Made by a program: the position numbers and the translations under genes. The notes beneath the pieces are model-generated. The model was not told the origin of the DNA. It saw nothing but the letters and a program-made list of their open reading frames with translations, and did not search any database. A DNA stretch of 64,000 bases from AWTP1-13 sp963840075 (GTDB lineage: Bacteria; Pseudomonadota; Alphaproteobacteria; Rhizobiales; Hyphomicrobiaceae), in the NCBI GenBank assembly GCA_963840075.1, contig CAWIXS010000039.1, forward strand, positions 1 through 64,000, given 5' to 3'. Shown in pieces: positions 47,372 to 59,453 of the stretch. Each line of letters starts with the position of its first letter. Position 1 is the stretch's first letter.

Positions 47372-47598
47372 CTACACGGCCTTGATCTTGCGAATGCTCT
47401 CGCCGAAAATCCTCACGTCTCCGCTCGCGAGCCTGGTCTTCGGGTCGCGTGCGTAGATGAGAACGATGGCGGTGCCCGCCTTGTAGCACCGGAACAATTC
47501 CTCGGCGATTTCGTCCGGCGTCACCGGACGTGTGAGCCCGGCACGTCCTTCTGGTTGCCGGTCGGTGCGACGAGAGTGATGAGCTTCTTGGCAGCCAT
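47372..47598 (-). pseudogene. truncated and frameshifted BKACE (beta-keto acid cleavage enzyme, DUF849) remnant
   Basis: ATG 47598 begins with AAKKLITLVAPTGNQKD, the typical BKACE N-terminus. The frame then breaks near 47530 and the next frame reads RPVTPDEIAEELFRCYKAG, IVLIYARDPKTRLASGDV and FGESIRKIKA before a stop at 47372. Only about 75 of the usual 290-310 residues remain, so most of the TIM-barrel and catalytic residues are gone. The usual HIHARDP Zn-site motif already reads LIYARDP here. Clearly dead; the lost 3' end was probably removed by the event that joined it to the SDR gene. Confidence 0.82.
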
Positions 47599-47954
47599 GC
47601 CGGCCTCCTCCCGTGAGTTTGCGCGCGCGTCGCGCAGCCTCGCCTTGCAGTCTCCGAGCGGCCCACGCGCCGACTACGTCCCGAGATGCTACGCAACCCC
47701 CCGCCGTCTCCCGGCCGCGTTGCGCCGCCAAGGCGCCCGACGCGGACACGGCCGCGGCGGCTGGTCGCGGACTGTCGCCTCCGACCGCGGCGCTGATGCT
47801 TGGCGGCCACAGTTTTTTCCCCCAGGCCGTTGTAACACACAAGGTCGCTGGCTCGGCCGGGAGCGGGGTCGAGAGTAGACCGTTGTGTGGGGCGGCTCGT
47901 CCGCGGAAGCGTCAGAACGACGCCCGCCGCGCCGCCGTAGGGGGAACGCCTGAC
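47599..47954. other. intergenic region, nothing recognised
   Basis: About 355 bp between the divergent BKACE remnant and the deacetylase gene. An open frame runs in from upstream of the deacetylase but shows no motif or signal sequence. Confidence 0.45.
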
Positions 47955-48923
47955 ATGCGCGCCGTTCGTGCCGTTGCATTCCTCTTGTGCCTGTCGGCGG
48001 CCTTGTTGCAGCCGGCCGTGGGGCAGGGGGCCTGCGCGCCCGGCGCCGGCAAGCTCGGCGTGGCGCGCACGATCACCATCGACACCGCTCCGGGCCCGTC
48101 GTTCGGCGGCAAATACAAGGGTGCCGGCCTGCTCAAGCCGGGCGAGGTGGTGCTGACGTTCGACGACGGTCCCTCGCGCCACGTCACCCGCCCCATCCTC
48201 GAGGCGCTGGCCGCGCAGTGCACCAAGGCCACCTTCTTCATGCTGGGCCGGATGGCGCTGGCCGACCCGGGGCTGGTCAAGGAGGTGGCGCGCGCCGGCC
48301 ACACGGTGGCGAACCACACCTGGTCGCACGTTAACCTGCAGGCCCTGTCGCCCGAGGAGGCCGAGGCGCAGATCGAGCTGGGGCTCAGCGCCATACAGCA
48401 GACGCTCGGCATGCCGGTCGCCCCCTTCTTCCGCTTTCCCTATCTCAGGGATACGCCGGCCTCGCTCGCCTACGTGCGCGGCAGGCAGATCGCGGCATTC
48501 GCGATCGACATCGACAGCCGGGATTTCGAGACCAAGGACGTGGCCGTCGTCAACGAGCGCGTCATGAAGGATCTGGCGGCCAGAGGCAGGGGCATCATCC
48601 TCCTGCACGACATCCACGCCTCGACGGCGAAGGCCCTCCCGGCCCTGCTCACCGAGCTGCAAGAGCGCGGCTACAAGGTCGTGCATCTCAAGGCCAGGGC
48701 CGGGGCGAAGACGCTCGAGGACTACGACACGGCCGTGCGCGAGGAGGTGGAGCGCCGGCGTCTGGCGGTACGCGGCCACCCCCTGGCAAATCGCTCGATC
48801 ACCTGGCCTCTGGGCCAGCTTTCCGCCGAGGCGCTCGCCAAGTCCAAGGATGCACCCCGCACCGACCTGGAGCCTCCGCCACCCGCCGGGGACGACTGGA
48901 CCGCCAACCTCTGGCGCCAGTGA
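47955..48923 (+). CDS. secreted polysaccharide deacetylase (NodB domain)
   Basis: 322-residue carbohydrate esterase 4 protein. A signal peptide covers residues 1-23 (cleavage near AVGQ-G). The NodB domain has VLTFDDGPS (catalytic Asp70, metal Asp71), the metal-binding NHTWSH (His121, His125), RFPY and the C-terminal ILLHDIH. It removes N- or O-acetyl groups from a periplasmic glycan such as peptidoglycan or exopolysaccharide. The C-terminal 55 residues are Pro/Glu-rich. ATG 47955 gives the correct signal peptide; the frame extends upstream without support. Confidence 0.94.
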   Translation: MRAVRAVAFLLCLSAALLQPAVGQGACAPGAGKLGVARTITIDTAPGPSFGGKYKGAGLLKPGEVVLTFDDGPSRHVTRPILEALAAQCTKATFFMLGRMALADPGLVKEVARAGHTVANHTWSHVNLQALSPEEAEAQIELGLSAIQQTLGMPVAPFFRFPYLRDTPASLAYVRGRQIAAFAIDIDSRDFETKDVAVVNERVMKDLAARGRGIILLHDIHASTAKALPALLTELQERGYKVVHLKARAGAKTLEDYDTAVREEVERRRLAVRGHPLANRSITWPLGQLSAEALAKSKDAPRTDLEPPPPAGDDWTANLWRQ

Positions 48924-49060
48924 CGGCGGCCTGCCGCTGCCCGGCCCCCGGCAGAACGCGGGCGAGACAGAACGTCACCCGTTGACCGGTGGGCGGGCAA
49001 ACCAATAGGTTGGAGAAAAGCCCATTCGATCTTTTGCGACCAAGCTCTAGGGAGGGCACG

Positions 49061-50275
49061 ATGCGAGGAATTCTCAGACTGGCTTGTGCAGCCGCGGCGC
49101 TGGCCGCGGCGATTGGCTTCGGCGGCATCGCCGATGCCCAACAGGCGCCGAAGTCGATCAAGATCGGCTACGCCATCTCGCTGTCGGGCTTCCAGGGCCC
49201 CGGCGCGGGGCTCACCACGGTGCCCAACTACCGCCTGTGGGTCGACGACGTGAACAAGCGCGGCGGCATCATGCTCAAGAAGTTCGGCAAGCGCATCCCG
49301 ATCGAGGTGACCGAGATCGACGATGCCTCCAAGAACGAGGACATGGTGCGCTTCGTCGAGAAGCTGATGGCCGTCGACAAGGTCGACCTCGTCCTCACCC
49401 CCTGGAGCACCGGGGCGAACCTGATGGCCGCCCCGACCTTCGCCAAGTACGGCTATCCCCAGATCATGGGCACCGCGGGCAGCAACAAGGTCGAGGAGCT
49501 GGCCACGAAATTCCCGACCGCGCTGTGGTTCCTCGCCAAGCCGGCGGACCAGACCAAGGCGCTCGTCGATCTGATGGCCGAGGCGAAGAAGGCCGGCAAG
49601 ATCAACGACAAGGTGGCCATCTTCGTCGTCCAGGCGCCGTTCGGAGCCGAGTACGGCTCCAGCCTGAAGCCGCAGCTGGCGGCGGCGGGCTTCAAGATCG
49701 CCTACGAGACGGCCTATCCGAGCCCGCCCAAGGACCTCACCACCGAGATCAAGGCGGCGAAGGCGGCGGGTCCCGATACCCTGATCGCGCTGTCCTATCC
49801 GCCCGACACCTTCATGCTCACCGAGCAGTCGATCGCCAACGGCTTCACCCCGAAGATCAGGTTCCTCGGGGTCGGCAGCGCCTTCCCGCCCTACAAGGCG
49901 AAGTTCGGCGACAAGATCGACGGCATCTTCGGTCTCGGCGGCTGGGACCCGAACGGGCCCGGCATGAAGGAGTACTTCGCGCGCCACAAGGCGCTGCCGG
50001 CGAACAAGGGCGCCGAGCCCGACCGCTGGGCAAGTGCGGCCACCTACGCCGGTCTCGAGGCGCTGGAGCAGGCGATCGAGCGCGTCGGTGAGATCGACCG
50101 CGCCAAGATCTTGAAGGAGCTGCAGACCGGCACCTTCAAGACCATCGCCGGCGAGCTGAAGCTCGAGGGCAACCGCGACAAGCAGGCCTGGCTCGTCGGC
50201 CAGTGGCAAGGCGGCGAGTTCTACGCCGTCGCTCCGGCGGGCCGCGCGGGCGCCAAGAAGCCCATCATCAAGTGA
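49061..50275 (+). CDS. branched-chain amino acid-type ABC substrate-binding protein
   Basis: 404-residue periplasmic type I binding protein (LivK/AmiC fold). The signal peptide runs to residue 26 (ADAQ). The mature protein starts IKIGYAISLSGFQGPGAGL and contains VDDVNKRGGI, EIDDASKNED and the LVLTPWSTGANLMAAP ligand region. ATG 49061 has a GGGAGGG site. It is followed by the fused permease and one ATPase gene, forming an importer. Ligand is unknown; these systems take amino acids, amides or aromatic acids as well as branched-chain amino acids. Confidence 0.93.
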   Translation: MRGILRLACAAAALAAAIGFGGIADAQQAPKSIKIGYAISLSGFQGPGAGLTTVPNYRLWVDDVNKRGGIMLKKFGKRIPIEVTEIDDASKNEDMVRFVEKLMAVDKVDLVLTPWSTGANLMAAPTFAKYGYPQIMGTAGSNKVEELATKFPTALWFLAKPADQTKALVDLMAEAKKAGKINDKVAIFVVQAPFGAEYGSSLKPQLAAAGFKIAYETAYPSPPKDLTTEIKAAKAAGPDTLIALSYPPDTFMLTEQSIANGFTPKIRFLGVGSAFPPYKAKFGDKIDGIFGLGGWDPNGPGMKEYFARHKALPANKGAEPDRWASAATYAGLEALEQAIERVGEIDRAKILKELQTGTFKTIAGELKLEGNRDKQAWLVGQWQGGEFYAVAPAGRAGAKKPIIK

Positions 50276-50409
50276 GACGGCTTCCGACTGTCCGGGTCCG
50301 CGCTTTCCGGCGCGGGCCCGTTTCTTGCAGGATCTGGCGAGAGCGGCGCTGCGGGTCCCATTTTGACGCCTGCACGAGGGCAGGCTCGGGGTAGACGCAG
50401 GGCGCACGC

Positions 50410-52398
50410 ATGCTGCTCGATCTCGTTCTCGATTTCATTCTCGGCAGTCTCAGGACCGGTGGCATCCTCGCGCTGATCGCGATCGGCCTCAACTTGCAAT
50501 ACGGGGTGGCCCGCGTCCTCAACCTCGCCTACGGCGAGTTCATGATGCTGGCGGGCTACGCCGCGTTCTTCGCCTTCGTGAACCCCTGGTTCAGTCTTCC
50601 GCCGCCGGTGACCGCGCTCGTGGGGGCGCCTTTGGCGTTCGCGTTGAGCTGGCTTCTGTTCCGCTTCGTCCTGCATCCGCTTCTCTCGCGTGCGCCGGAT
50701 GCGGGCAGGCGCGAGGTCGATTCCATCCTCTCGACCTTCGGCCTCCTGTTCCTCCTGCAGGGCATCGCGCTGGTGGCTTGGACCAACGACCCGAAGCCTT
50801 ACAGCTTCCTCAGCGACCTCCCCAAGGCTTTCGGTGTCGAGCTGCCGATCCAGGGCAACCGCCTCCTCGTCATCGTCGCCGCCCTCGCTCTGTCGGCGAC
50901 CGTGTTCGCCTTCCTGCGCTACTCTACGGCGGGCCGCGCCATGCGTGCCATTGCGGTCAGCTCGCACACGGCACCGCTCGTGGGCATCGACGTGGCCCGC
51001 TACAGCGCGCTGGCGTTCGCCACCGGCGGAGCGCTGGCGGCGATTGCGGGCATCCTCCTTTCGACCTTCATCGGCGTGACCCCCGACGTAGGCGCTCCCT
51101 ATACGCTCGACGCGCTCATCGTCATCGTCATGGGCGGCATCGGCAACGTGGCCGGGGGGTTCGTTGCCGCGCTCATTCTCGGAATGGCACAAACGCTGGC
51201 CGCCCAGCTCGGCCAGTCGACGCTCGGCACCATCTTCACGTTCGCGATCTTCTCGATCGTCCTCTTGTGGCGCCCGCAGGGCCTGTTCGGCGGTGGCGCC
51301 AGGGTCGCCGGGATGGGCGGCGGCCTGCGCATCCCCAAGGAGGCGGTGCCCGTGGCGGTCTTCCTCGCGCTGCTCGCGCTGCCCTGGGTCGTCAACGTCT
51401 ACTGGCTGCTGCAGGGGATCAACATCCTCCTCTACGTGGCGCTGGCGACCGCCTGGGCGTTCTTCTCCGGCCCCACACGCTACGTCTCGCTCGCCGCGTC
51501 CGCCTTCTACGGGCTCGGCGCCTATTGCGTGGCCGTGCTCGCCAAGGACTTCTCCTATCCCGTGGCGCTGCTGGCGGCGGTGGGGCTCTCGGTCGTGGTG
51601 TCGGCGGTGGTCGGCCTCGCCACGCTGCGCCTCTCCGGCATGTACTTCGTGATCTTCACCTTCGGGCTCGCCTCGCTGGTCAGCGCCGCGGTCAAATGGT
51701 GGGACTACAACGTCGCCAACAGCAGCGGGTGGTATCCGGACCTCCCCTTTACGGAGACGCACGTCTACTACCAGCTGCTCGTGCTGTGCGCGGTCGTCAT
51801 CGGCCTCTGGCTCGTGCGCGACCGCACCCGCATGGGGATGGCGCTCAAGACGCTCGGCGCCGACGAGACCGTAGCGCGCCAGATCGGCATCGACACGGTG
51901 GCGCTGAAGATCGGCACCTTCGTGGTGAGCTCGGTGGTCATGACGCTCGCCGGCGCCATCGTCAACTCGCGCAGCTACCAGGTGACGGCCGAATACGCGT
52001 TCAATCCGGAGATCTCGTTCATCACCGTGATTGCCGCGCTCCTGGGCGGTGCCACCTCGGCCTGGGGGCCTATGCTGGGCGCAGTGCCGCTGCTGCTCCT
52101 CAAGGAATACCTCCTCATCAATCATTCGAGGTTCTTCAGCGTGCTCCTCGGCGCCATCCTGCTGGGCGTCGTGTTCTTCATCCCCAACGGGCTGATCGGC
52201 CTCTTGCGGTCCGGCCGGGCGGCGATCGAGACCCGCAGGCTCGCCGACCTGCTCGACGGGCTGGCCCGCCGCCTGCGCGGCGAAGGGGCAAGCCGGGCGC
52301 CGTCGCCGCCCCGGGCGCATGCCTCCGCCAACGGCGCCGCCGCGCACCACGCCGTGCCGCGGGCGCCCGACCCGCCCGAGCGAAAGCCCTCGGCGTGA
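50410..52398 (+). CDS. fused LivH-LivM ABC permease
   Basis: 662-residue permease joining both halves of a branched-chain-type importer. Residues 1-300 are LivH-like (RTGGILALIAIGLNLQYGVARVLNLAYGEFMML; GGIGNVAGGFVAALILG). Residues 315-620 are LivM-like (INILLYVALATAWAFFSG; SAFYGLGAY; FITVIAALLGGATSAWGP). About 17 helices in total. The last 45 residues are Pro/Ala-rich and cytoplasmic. Such fusions occur in alphaproteobacteria. The stop overlaps the GTG start of the ATPase gene by 4 bp. Confidence 0.93.
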   Translation: MLLDLVLDFILGSLRTGGILALIAIGLNLQYGVARVLNLAYGEFMMLAGYAAFFAFVNPWFSLPPPVTALVGAPLAFALSWLLFRFVLHPLLSRAPDAGRREVDSILSTFGLLFLLQGIALVAWTNDPKPYSFLSDLPKAFGVELPIQGNRLLVIVAALALSATVFAFLRYSTAGRAMRAIAVSSHTAPLVGIDVARYSALAFATGGALAAIAGILLSTFIGVTPDVGAPYTLDALIVIVMGGIGNVAGGFVAALILGMAQTLAAQLGQSTLGTIFTFAIFSIVLLWRPQGLFGGGARVAGMGGGLRIPKEAVPVAVFLALLALPWVVNVYWLLQGINILLYVALATAWAFFSGPTRYVSLAASAFYGLGAYCVAVLAKDFSYPVALLAAVGLSVVVSAVVGLATLRLSGMYFVIFTFGLASLVSAAVKWWDYNVANSSGWYPDLPFTETHVYYQLLVLCAVVIGLWLVRDRTRMGMALKTLGADETVARQIGIDTVALKIGTFVVSSVVMTLAGAIVNSRSYQVTAEYAFNPEISFITVIAALLGGATSAWGPMLGAVPLLLLKEYLLINHSRFFSVLLGAILLGVVFFIPNGLIGLLRSGRAAIETRRLADLLDGLARRLRGEGASRAPSPPRAHASANGAAAHHAVPRAPDPPERKPSA

Positions 52399-53132
52399 GC
52401 CCGACCGGCAGACCGCTGCTCGAGGTCAAGGGCCTCAGCCGCCATTTCGGCGGGCTCGCCGCCGTCGACGGCGTCTCGTTCGCTGTGCAGCGCGGCGAGG
52501 TGCTGGGCCTCGTCGGCCCGAACGGCTCGGGCAAGACCACCCTCCTCAACGTGGTGTCCGGCCGGCTGCCGCCCATGGGCGGCGAGGTGCGCCTCGGCGG
52601 CCGGCCGATCACCGGCGCCACGCCCGAGCAGGTCTGCCGCGCCGGCATCGCAGGCACCTTCCAGCTCGCCCGCATCCCCGATGCGCTCGATGCGCTCGAC
52701 AACGTCGCGGTTGCCGCCATGTACGGCCGGCGCCGCCTCGATGTGGCCTCCGCGCGCGCCGAGGCGGAGCGGCTGCTCGACCGCGTCGGCTTCGCCGCCG
52801 ACCCGGCCGCCCACGCCGACGCGCTCACCTACTTCGACCACAAGCGCATCGAGCTCGCCCGCGCGCTCGCCTGCGCGCCCGACCTCCTCCTCCTCGACGA
52901 GTGGCTCGCCGGCCTCAACCCGACCGAGCTGGAGGCCGGCATCGAGCTGGTGCGCTCGCTCAACGAGCAGGGTCTCACCGTCGTCATGGTCGAGCACGTG
53001 ATGCACGCGATCCGCTCGCTGTGCGGCCACGTGGTGGTGCTCAACGCCGGTCGCGTGATCGCCGCCGGCACCCCCGAGGAGGCCCTCGCCGACCCCAACG
53101 TCGTGCGGGTGTACCTGGGGGAGGGGGTGTGA
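52395..53132 (+). CDS. LivG-like ABC ATP-binding protein with an atypical signature motif
   Basis: 245-residue ABC ATPase of the branched-chain-type importer. Walker A GPNGSGKTT (41-49), Q-loop FQLARIP and Walker B LLLLDE (164-169) followed by AGLNPTE are intact, as is the H-loop VEHVMHAI. The signature, normally LAYGQQRRLE, reads LTYFDHKRIE (144-153) and lacks the glycine and glutamine that contact ATP. GTG 52395 overlaps the permease stop. No LivF ATPase follows; the next gene is on the other strand. The importer may use two copies of this protein, or a LivF from elsewhere. Confidence 0.9.
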   Translation: MSPTGRPLLEVKGLSRHFGGLAAVDGVSFAVQRGEVLGLVGPNGSGKTTLLNVVSGRLPPMGGEVRLGGRPITGATPEQVCRAGIAGTFQLARIPDALDALDNVAVAAMYGRRRLDVASARAEAERLLDRVGFAADPAAHADALTYFDHKRIELARALACAPDLLLLDEWLAGLNPTELEAGIELVRSLNEQGLTVVMVEHVMHAIRSLCGHVVVLNAGRVIAAGTPEEALADPNVVRVYLGEGV

Positions 53133-53190
53133 CGGGGTCAGCGGGGATCAGCCCCGGCCTTCGCCCGGGCGCAGGGTCTGACCCCTTCGC
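53132..53190. repeat. ggggtctgacccc-family element
   Basis: gacggggtcagcgggg and gcagggtctgacccc flank ggccttcgcccgggc. The element sits between the convergent ATPase and peptide-binding-protein genes, so it may act as a terminator. Confidence 0.65.
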
Positions 53191-53191
53191 T

Positions 53192-54790
53192 CTACTTGTC
53201 GAGCCACACGTCTTCCAGGCGCCAGTTGTTGTAGGTGCTGTTCCGGTGCTGCACGAGGCCCTTGACGTAGGGATGCCAGCACGTACCCCGCACGTTGTGG
53301 AGGATAATGGGCCGGGCCACGTCGACCGCCAGCTTGCGCTCCACCTCCCACACCAGCGCCTTGCGCTTGGCGAGATCGGTTTCCTTCGACTGCGCGAAGA
53401 TCAGCTTGTCGACCTCTGGGTTGCAGTACTTGGTGTAGTTGCGCTCCGACGCGCAGGTGTAGTTCTCGATCAGATTGGCGTCCGGGTCGTCCACGGCCAC
53501 TCCCGTCAGGTTGAGGCCGATGGAGTAGTCCCGGCGCAGCACCTTGCCGTACCACACCGAGGTGTCGATCGCCTCCAGCTCACCGTCGATGTAGATCTTC
53601 TTGAGCTGGTCGATCAGGATCACCGCCGGATCGCGATAGATGGCGATGTTCCTGGTCGACACCTTCACTTTCAGCGTCTTCTCCGGCCCGTAGCCCTGCG
53701 ACGCCATGATCTTCTGCGCCTCGGCGACGTTGGCGGCGAGATCCGCACCGTAGCCCGGCAGCTTGGCCAGCTCCTCGGGCGGCATTGCCCATAGCCCCTC
53801 CGGCGCGGGAAGCATGGCGGCGCCGATGCGGCCGTCGCCCCTCTCCAGGATGTCGATGAAGGACTTGCGATCAAGCGCGAGCGCCATGGCCTGGCGGATC
53901 TTGAGGTTGTCGAGCGGCGGCTTGCCCGGGTTCACGATCAGATTGGCACTGACGTTGTTGGGAGCGACCTCGCACACGGCCTTGGGGGCCTGGGAACGCA
54001 CGTCTTTCAGCACCGCGGCCGTGATATCGCGGTCGAACGTCATGTCGAACTCGCCCGATATGAACGCCAGCACGCGCGTTGCGCGGCTTTCGATGATGCG
54101 CATCTCGATGGCGTCGAGGAACGGCCGCCCCTTCTTGAAGTAGTCGGGGTTGCGCGCGAGCTTGATCGCCACGTTGCGCTGGAACTCGACGAACTTGAAC
54201 GGGCCCGTGCCGACCGGCCGCGTGCGCATGGTCTTGGGCGAGACATGGCACGGATAGACCGGCGAGTAGCCCGAGGCCAGCAGCATCAGGAGCGACGGCT
54301 GCGGGCTCGCGAGATGGAACGTGGCCTCGTGGTCACCGTCGGTGGTGACCTCTTTCAGGTTCGTGTACCAGACCTTGCGCGGGTTGCGGTTGAGGCCCTC
54401 CTGGTCGCCCTTGCCGAGCAAGGCGTGCCAAGTGCATTGCACGTCCTTGGCCGTGAACGGCTTGCCGTCGTGCCACTTCACGCCTTCCCTGAGCTTGAAC
54501 GTCAGCTTGGTGTTGCTGGCATCCCACGACCAGCTGGTGGCGAGGTCCGGCACGATCGTATCGGCGCCGTTGTAGGGCTTGTTCTGGTCGAACAGCACGA
54601 GATTGTTGAACACGGCCATGAACGGCAGGATCACCGAGATCGTGGACTCTTCGTGCACAGAGGCCGTCGGCGGGTTGTCGCGGTGGTAGACCCTGAGCGT
54701 GCCACCCTGCTTCTGGGCCTGGGCGCTCCCCAGATCAATCAGCAGTACAGTGACAAGCGCAAAGGCAATCGCTGCGATGCGCGCCGCCAT
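53192..54790 (-). CDS. ABC transporter substrate-binding protein, family 5 (peptide/opine type)
   Basis: 532-residue periplasmic binding protein of the DppA/OppA class. The signal peptide covers residues 1-24. GGTLRVYHRDNPPT begins the mature lobe, followed by LKFxLREGVKWHDGKPFTAKDV-type motifs (here KLREGVKWHDGKPFTAKDVQ), RPVGTGPFKFVEF and a LALDRKSFIDI hinge segment. ATG 54790 is preceded by a GGGAGG site. There are no adjacent permease or ATPase genes, so it is an orphan here. A relic of a second copy lies 320 bp upstream on the same strand (55108-55227). Confidence 0.94.
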   Translation of the reverse strand: MAARIAAIAFALVTVLLIDLGSAQAQKQGGTLRVYHRDNPPTASVHEESTISVILPFMAVFNNLVLFDQNKPYNGADTIVPDLATSWSWDASNTKLTFKLREGVKWHDGKPFTAKDVQCTWHALLGKGDQEGLNRNPRKVWYTNLKEVTTDGDHEATFHLASPQPSLLMLLASGYSPVYPCHVSPKTMRTRPVGTGPFKFVEFQRNVAIKLARNPDYFKKGRPFLDAIEMRIIESRATRVLAFISGEFDMTFDRDITAAVLKDVRSQAPKAVCEVAPNNVSANLIVNPGKPPLDNLKIRQAMALALDRKSFIDILERGDGRIGAAMLPAPEGLWAMPPEELAKLPGYGADLAANVAEAQKIMASQGYGPEKTLKVKVSTRNIAIYRDPAVILIDQLKKIYIDGELEAIDTSVWYGKVLRRDYSIGLNLTGVAVDDPDANLIENYTCASERNYTKYCNPEVDKLIFAQSKETDLAKRKALVWEVERKLAVDVARPIILHNVRGTCWHPYVKGLVQHRNSTYNNWRLEDVWLDK

Positions 54791-55054
54791 GATTTCCTCC
54801 CATTGGATCATTGCCCTTCTACGGGGCATTCGATGCTCGTGGCCGCCATCCTAGCACGGATCACCCGCTTCGTCCCACCCTCCAGGCGGCCTGCGCTGGC
54901 TTCACCGCGCATCTCTAGTGCGACTGGACAAGAAGGGCCTGATGGCGGGGCCCTGCCCGAAGAGCAATGGATCAGGTCGAGGCCGGCGCGCCATCGGGGC
55001 TGCCAACCGCCCTCGTGCGGGCGGGTTCTCGCCCAACTTTGATGCAAGTCTGAG

Positions 55055-55100
55055 GTCGCCCTCTCCCCGCTTGTGGCCGCTTGTGGGGAGAGGGCGTCAC
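55055..55100. repeat. ccctctccccgcttg dispersed palindrome
   Basis: cgccctctccccgcttgtgg is mirrored by gcttgtggggagagggcg, giving a stem of about 12 bp. A second copy lies at 59394-59430. This type of element is common between genes in many Hyphomicrobiales. Confidence 0.75.
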
Positions 55101-55107
55101 CGCAGCC

Positions 55108-55227
55108 CTACTTGTCGAGCCACACGTCCTCGAGGCGCCAGTTGTTGTAGTTGTTCTGGGCGGCCGCGGTGTCGACGTTAACGACCAGGGCCGCGATGAG
55201 TATGGAAGCGATTGCTGCGATGCGCAC
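55108..55227 (-). pseudogene. 39-codon relic: signal peptide fused to the last residues of a family 5 binding protein
   Basis: GTG 55227 starts a signal peptide (RIAAIASILIAALVVNVDTAAAQ) closely similar to that of the neighbouring binding protein (RIAAIAFALVTVLLIDLGSAQAQ). It is followed directly by NNYNNWRLEDVWLDK and stop, where the neighbour ends STYNNWRLEDVWLDK. About 490 central codons are missing in frame. It is best explained as a tandem duplicate of the 53.2-54.8 kb gene that lost its body. The frame is still open and the signal peptide plausible, so a tiny secreted peptide could be made, but no function is implied. Upstream sequence to 55514 holds no other gene. Confidence 0.8.
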
Positions 55228-55514
55228 GATATCCCGCTCCTTCCATTGGCTCGAGCCTGCGCGGGCATGGGTGACGGGCCCGTATGACGGCCCTGTGACG
55301 CTATCCTGGCACGGAGCACCGATCCCGCCACACCCGCTGAAGCTTTTGGTCGCGGCCGTTATTAGCCCGTCACCCCCGCGAGTTCCACGTCCATCGGCGC
55401 GGACCCGTATGTGCGATTGCGCAGAGCGCGCGACTGTGGCGTAATCACACCAGAATAATTCCAAGCCGGCGCTGCATCGTGGTGCGGCCCAGAAGGCAAC
55501 GAGGAGGCAAACGC

Positions 55515-56072
<558 letters not shown>

Positions 56073-56172
56073 CTCTGAGGAGCGGGCCCGCCGCCGGGCA
56101 TGAGAAGGCGGCTACACCGGCCACTGTACCGGCCACTACACAAAGTCATTCGATCGCCCGAGGAGGCAACGC

Positions 56173-58539
<2,367 letters not shown>

Positions 58540-58551
58540 GGGAGAGAGCCC

Positions 58552-59349
58552 ATGTACGCCTTCGAATATCTGCGCGCCCAGACCGTGGCCGAAGCCGCCA
58601 AGCTGCTCGCCTCCAACAGCGAGGCGAAGCTGCTCGCCGGCGGCCACACGCTGCTGCCGACCATGAAGCTCCGCCTGGCGTCGCCCAAGGCGATCGTCGA
58701 CCTCTCGCGCGTGGCCGAACTCAAGGGCATCGACAAGAAGGGCAACACCCTTGTCATCGGCGCCATGGCCACGCACGCCGAGGTGGCCGATTCGAGCGTG
58801 GTGCGCTCGGCAATTCCCGGCCTTGCCGCGGTGGCGGGGGGCATCGGCGACCCGCATGTGCGCAACCGCGGCACCATCGGCGGCTCGGTCGCCAACAACG
58901 ACCCGTCGGCGGACTATCCCGCCGCGCTCCTGGCGCTCGGCGCCAGCATCGGCACCAACAAGCGCGAGATCAAGGCCGACGACTTCTTCAAGGGGCTGTT
59001 CGCCACCGCGCTGCAGGACGGCGAGATCATCACCCGCATCTCGTTCCCCGTGCCTGCGAAGTTCGCCTATTCGAAGTTCCCGAACCCGGCCTCGCGCTAT
59101 GCGCTGGTCGGCGTTGCCGTGGCGCAGACGGGCGGGGCAGCGCGCGTCGCCGTGACCGGAGCCGGCGCCTCCGGCGTCTTCCGCCAGCCCGCCATGGAGG
59201 CGGCGTTGGCGAAGGGCTGGTCAGCCGCAGCGCTTGCGGGCATCGCCACCGACACCAAGGACATGAACAACGACCTCCATGCCGACCCGGCGTACCGCGC
59301 GCATCTCGTCGGCGTCATGGCCCGCCGCGCCGTCGCCGCCGCCGGATGA
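58552..59349 (+). CDS. coxM: FAD-binding medium subunit of the molybdenum hydroxylase
   Basis: 265-residue FAD subunit. The two flavin-binding motifs are AGGHTLLP (about 30-37) and TIGGSVANNDPSADYP (about 109-124), followed by the CO_deh_flav C-terminal domain. Length is slightly below the usual 280-290. It passes electrons from the coxS clusters to a quinone or other acceptor. No coxD, coxE, coxF or xdhC maturation genes follow within the window; maturation factors must be encoded elsewhere. Confidence 0.95.
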   Translation: MYAFEYLRAQTVAEAAKLLASNSEAKLLAGGHTLLPTMKLRLASPKAIVDLSRVAELKGIDKKGNTLVIGAMATHAEVADSSVVRSAIPGLAAVAGGIGDPHVRNRGTIGGSVANNDPSADYPAALLALGASIGTNKREIKADDFFKGLFATALQDGEIITRISFPVPAKFAYSKFPNPASRYALVGVAVAQTGGAARVAVTGAGASGVFRQPAMEAALAKGWSAAALAGIATDTKDMNNDLHADPAYRAHLVGVMARRAVAAAG

Positions 59350-59391
59350 ACGGGCGGGCGGGTCGCCACGGTTGGACGGAACTCGACCGGA

Positions 59392-59434
59392 CTCCCTCTC
59401 CCCGCTTGCGGGGAGAGGGCGGGGGTGAGGGGCA
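59392..59434. repeat. ccctctccccgcttgcgg dispersed palindrome
   Basis: ccctctccccgcttgcgggg with gagaggg forms a perfect short hairpin, followed by the usual cgggggtgaggggc tail. It lies between coxM and the small exported protein. Same family as 55055-55100. Confidence 0.8.
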
Positions 59435-59453
59435 GCAACAAGGGAGAACTTCT

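Noticed and set aside
50221..52350. 709-codon minus-strand open frame opposite the Liv permease
   Set aside because: Glu/His/Arg-rich antisense translation of a clear membrane protein gene.
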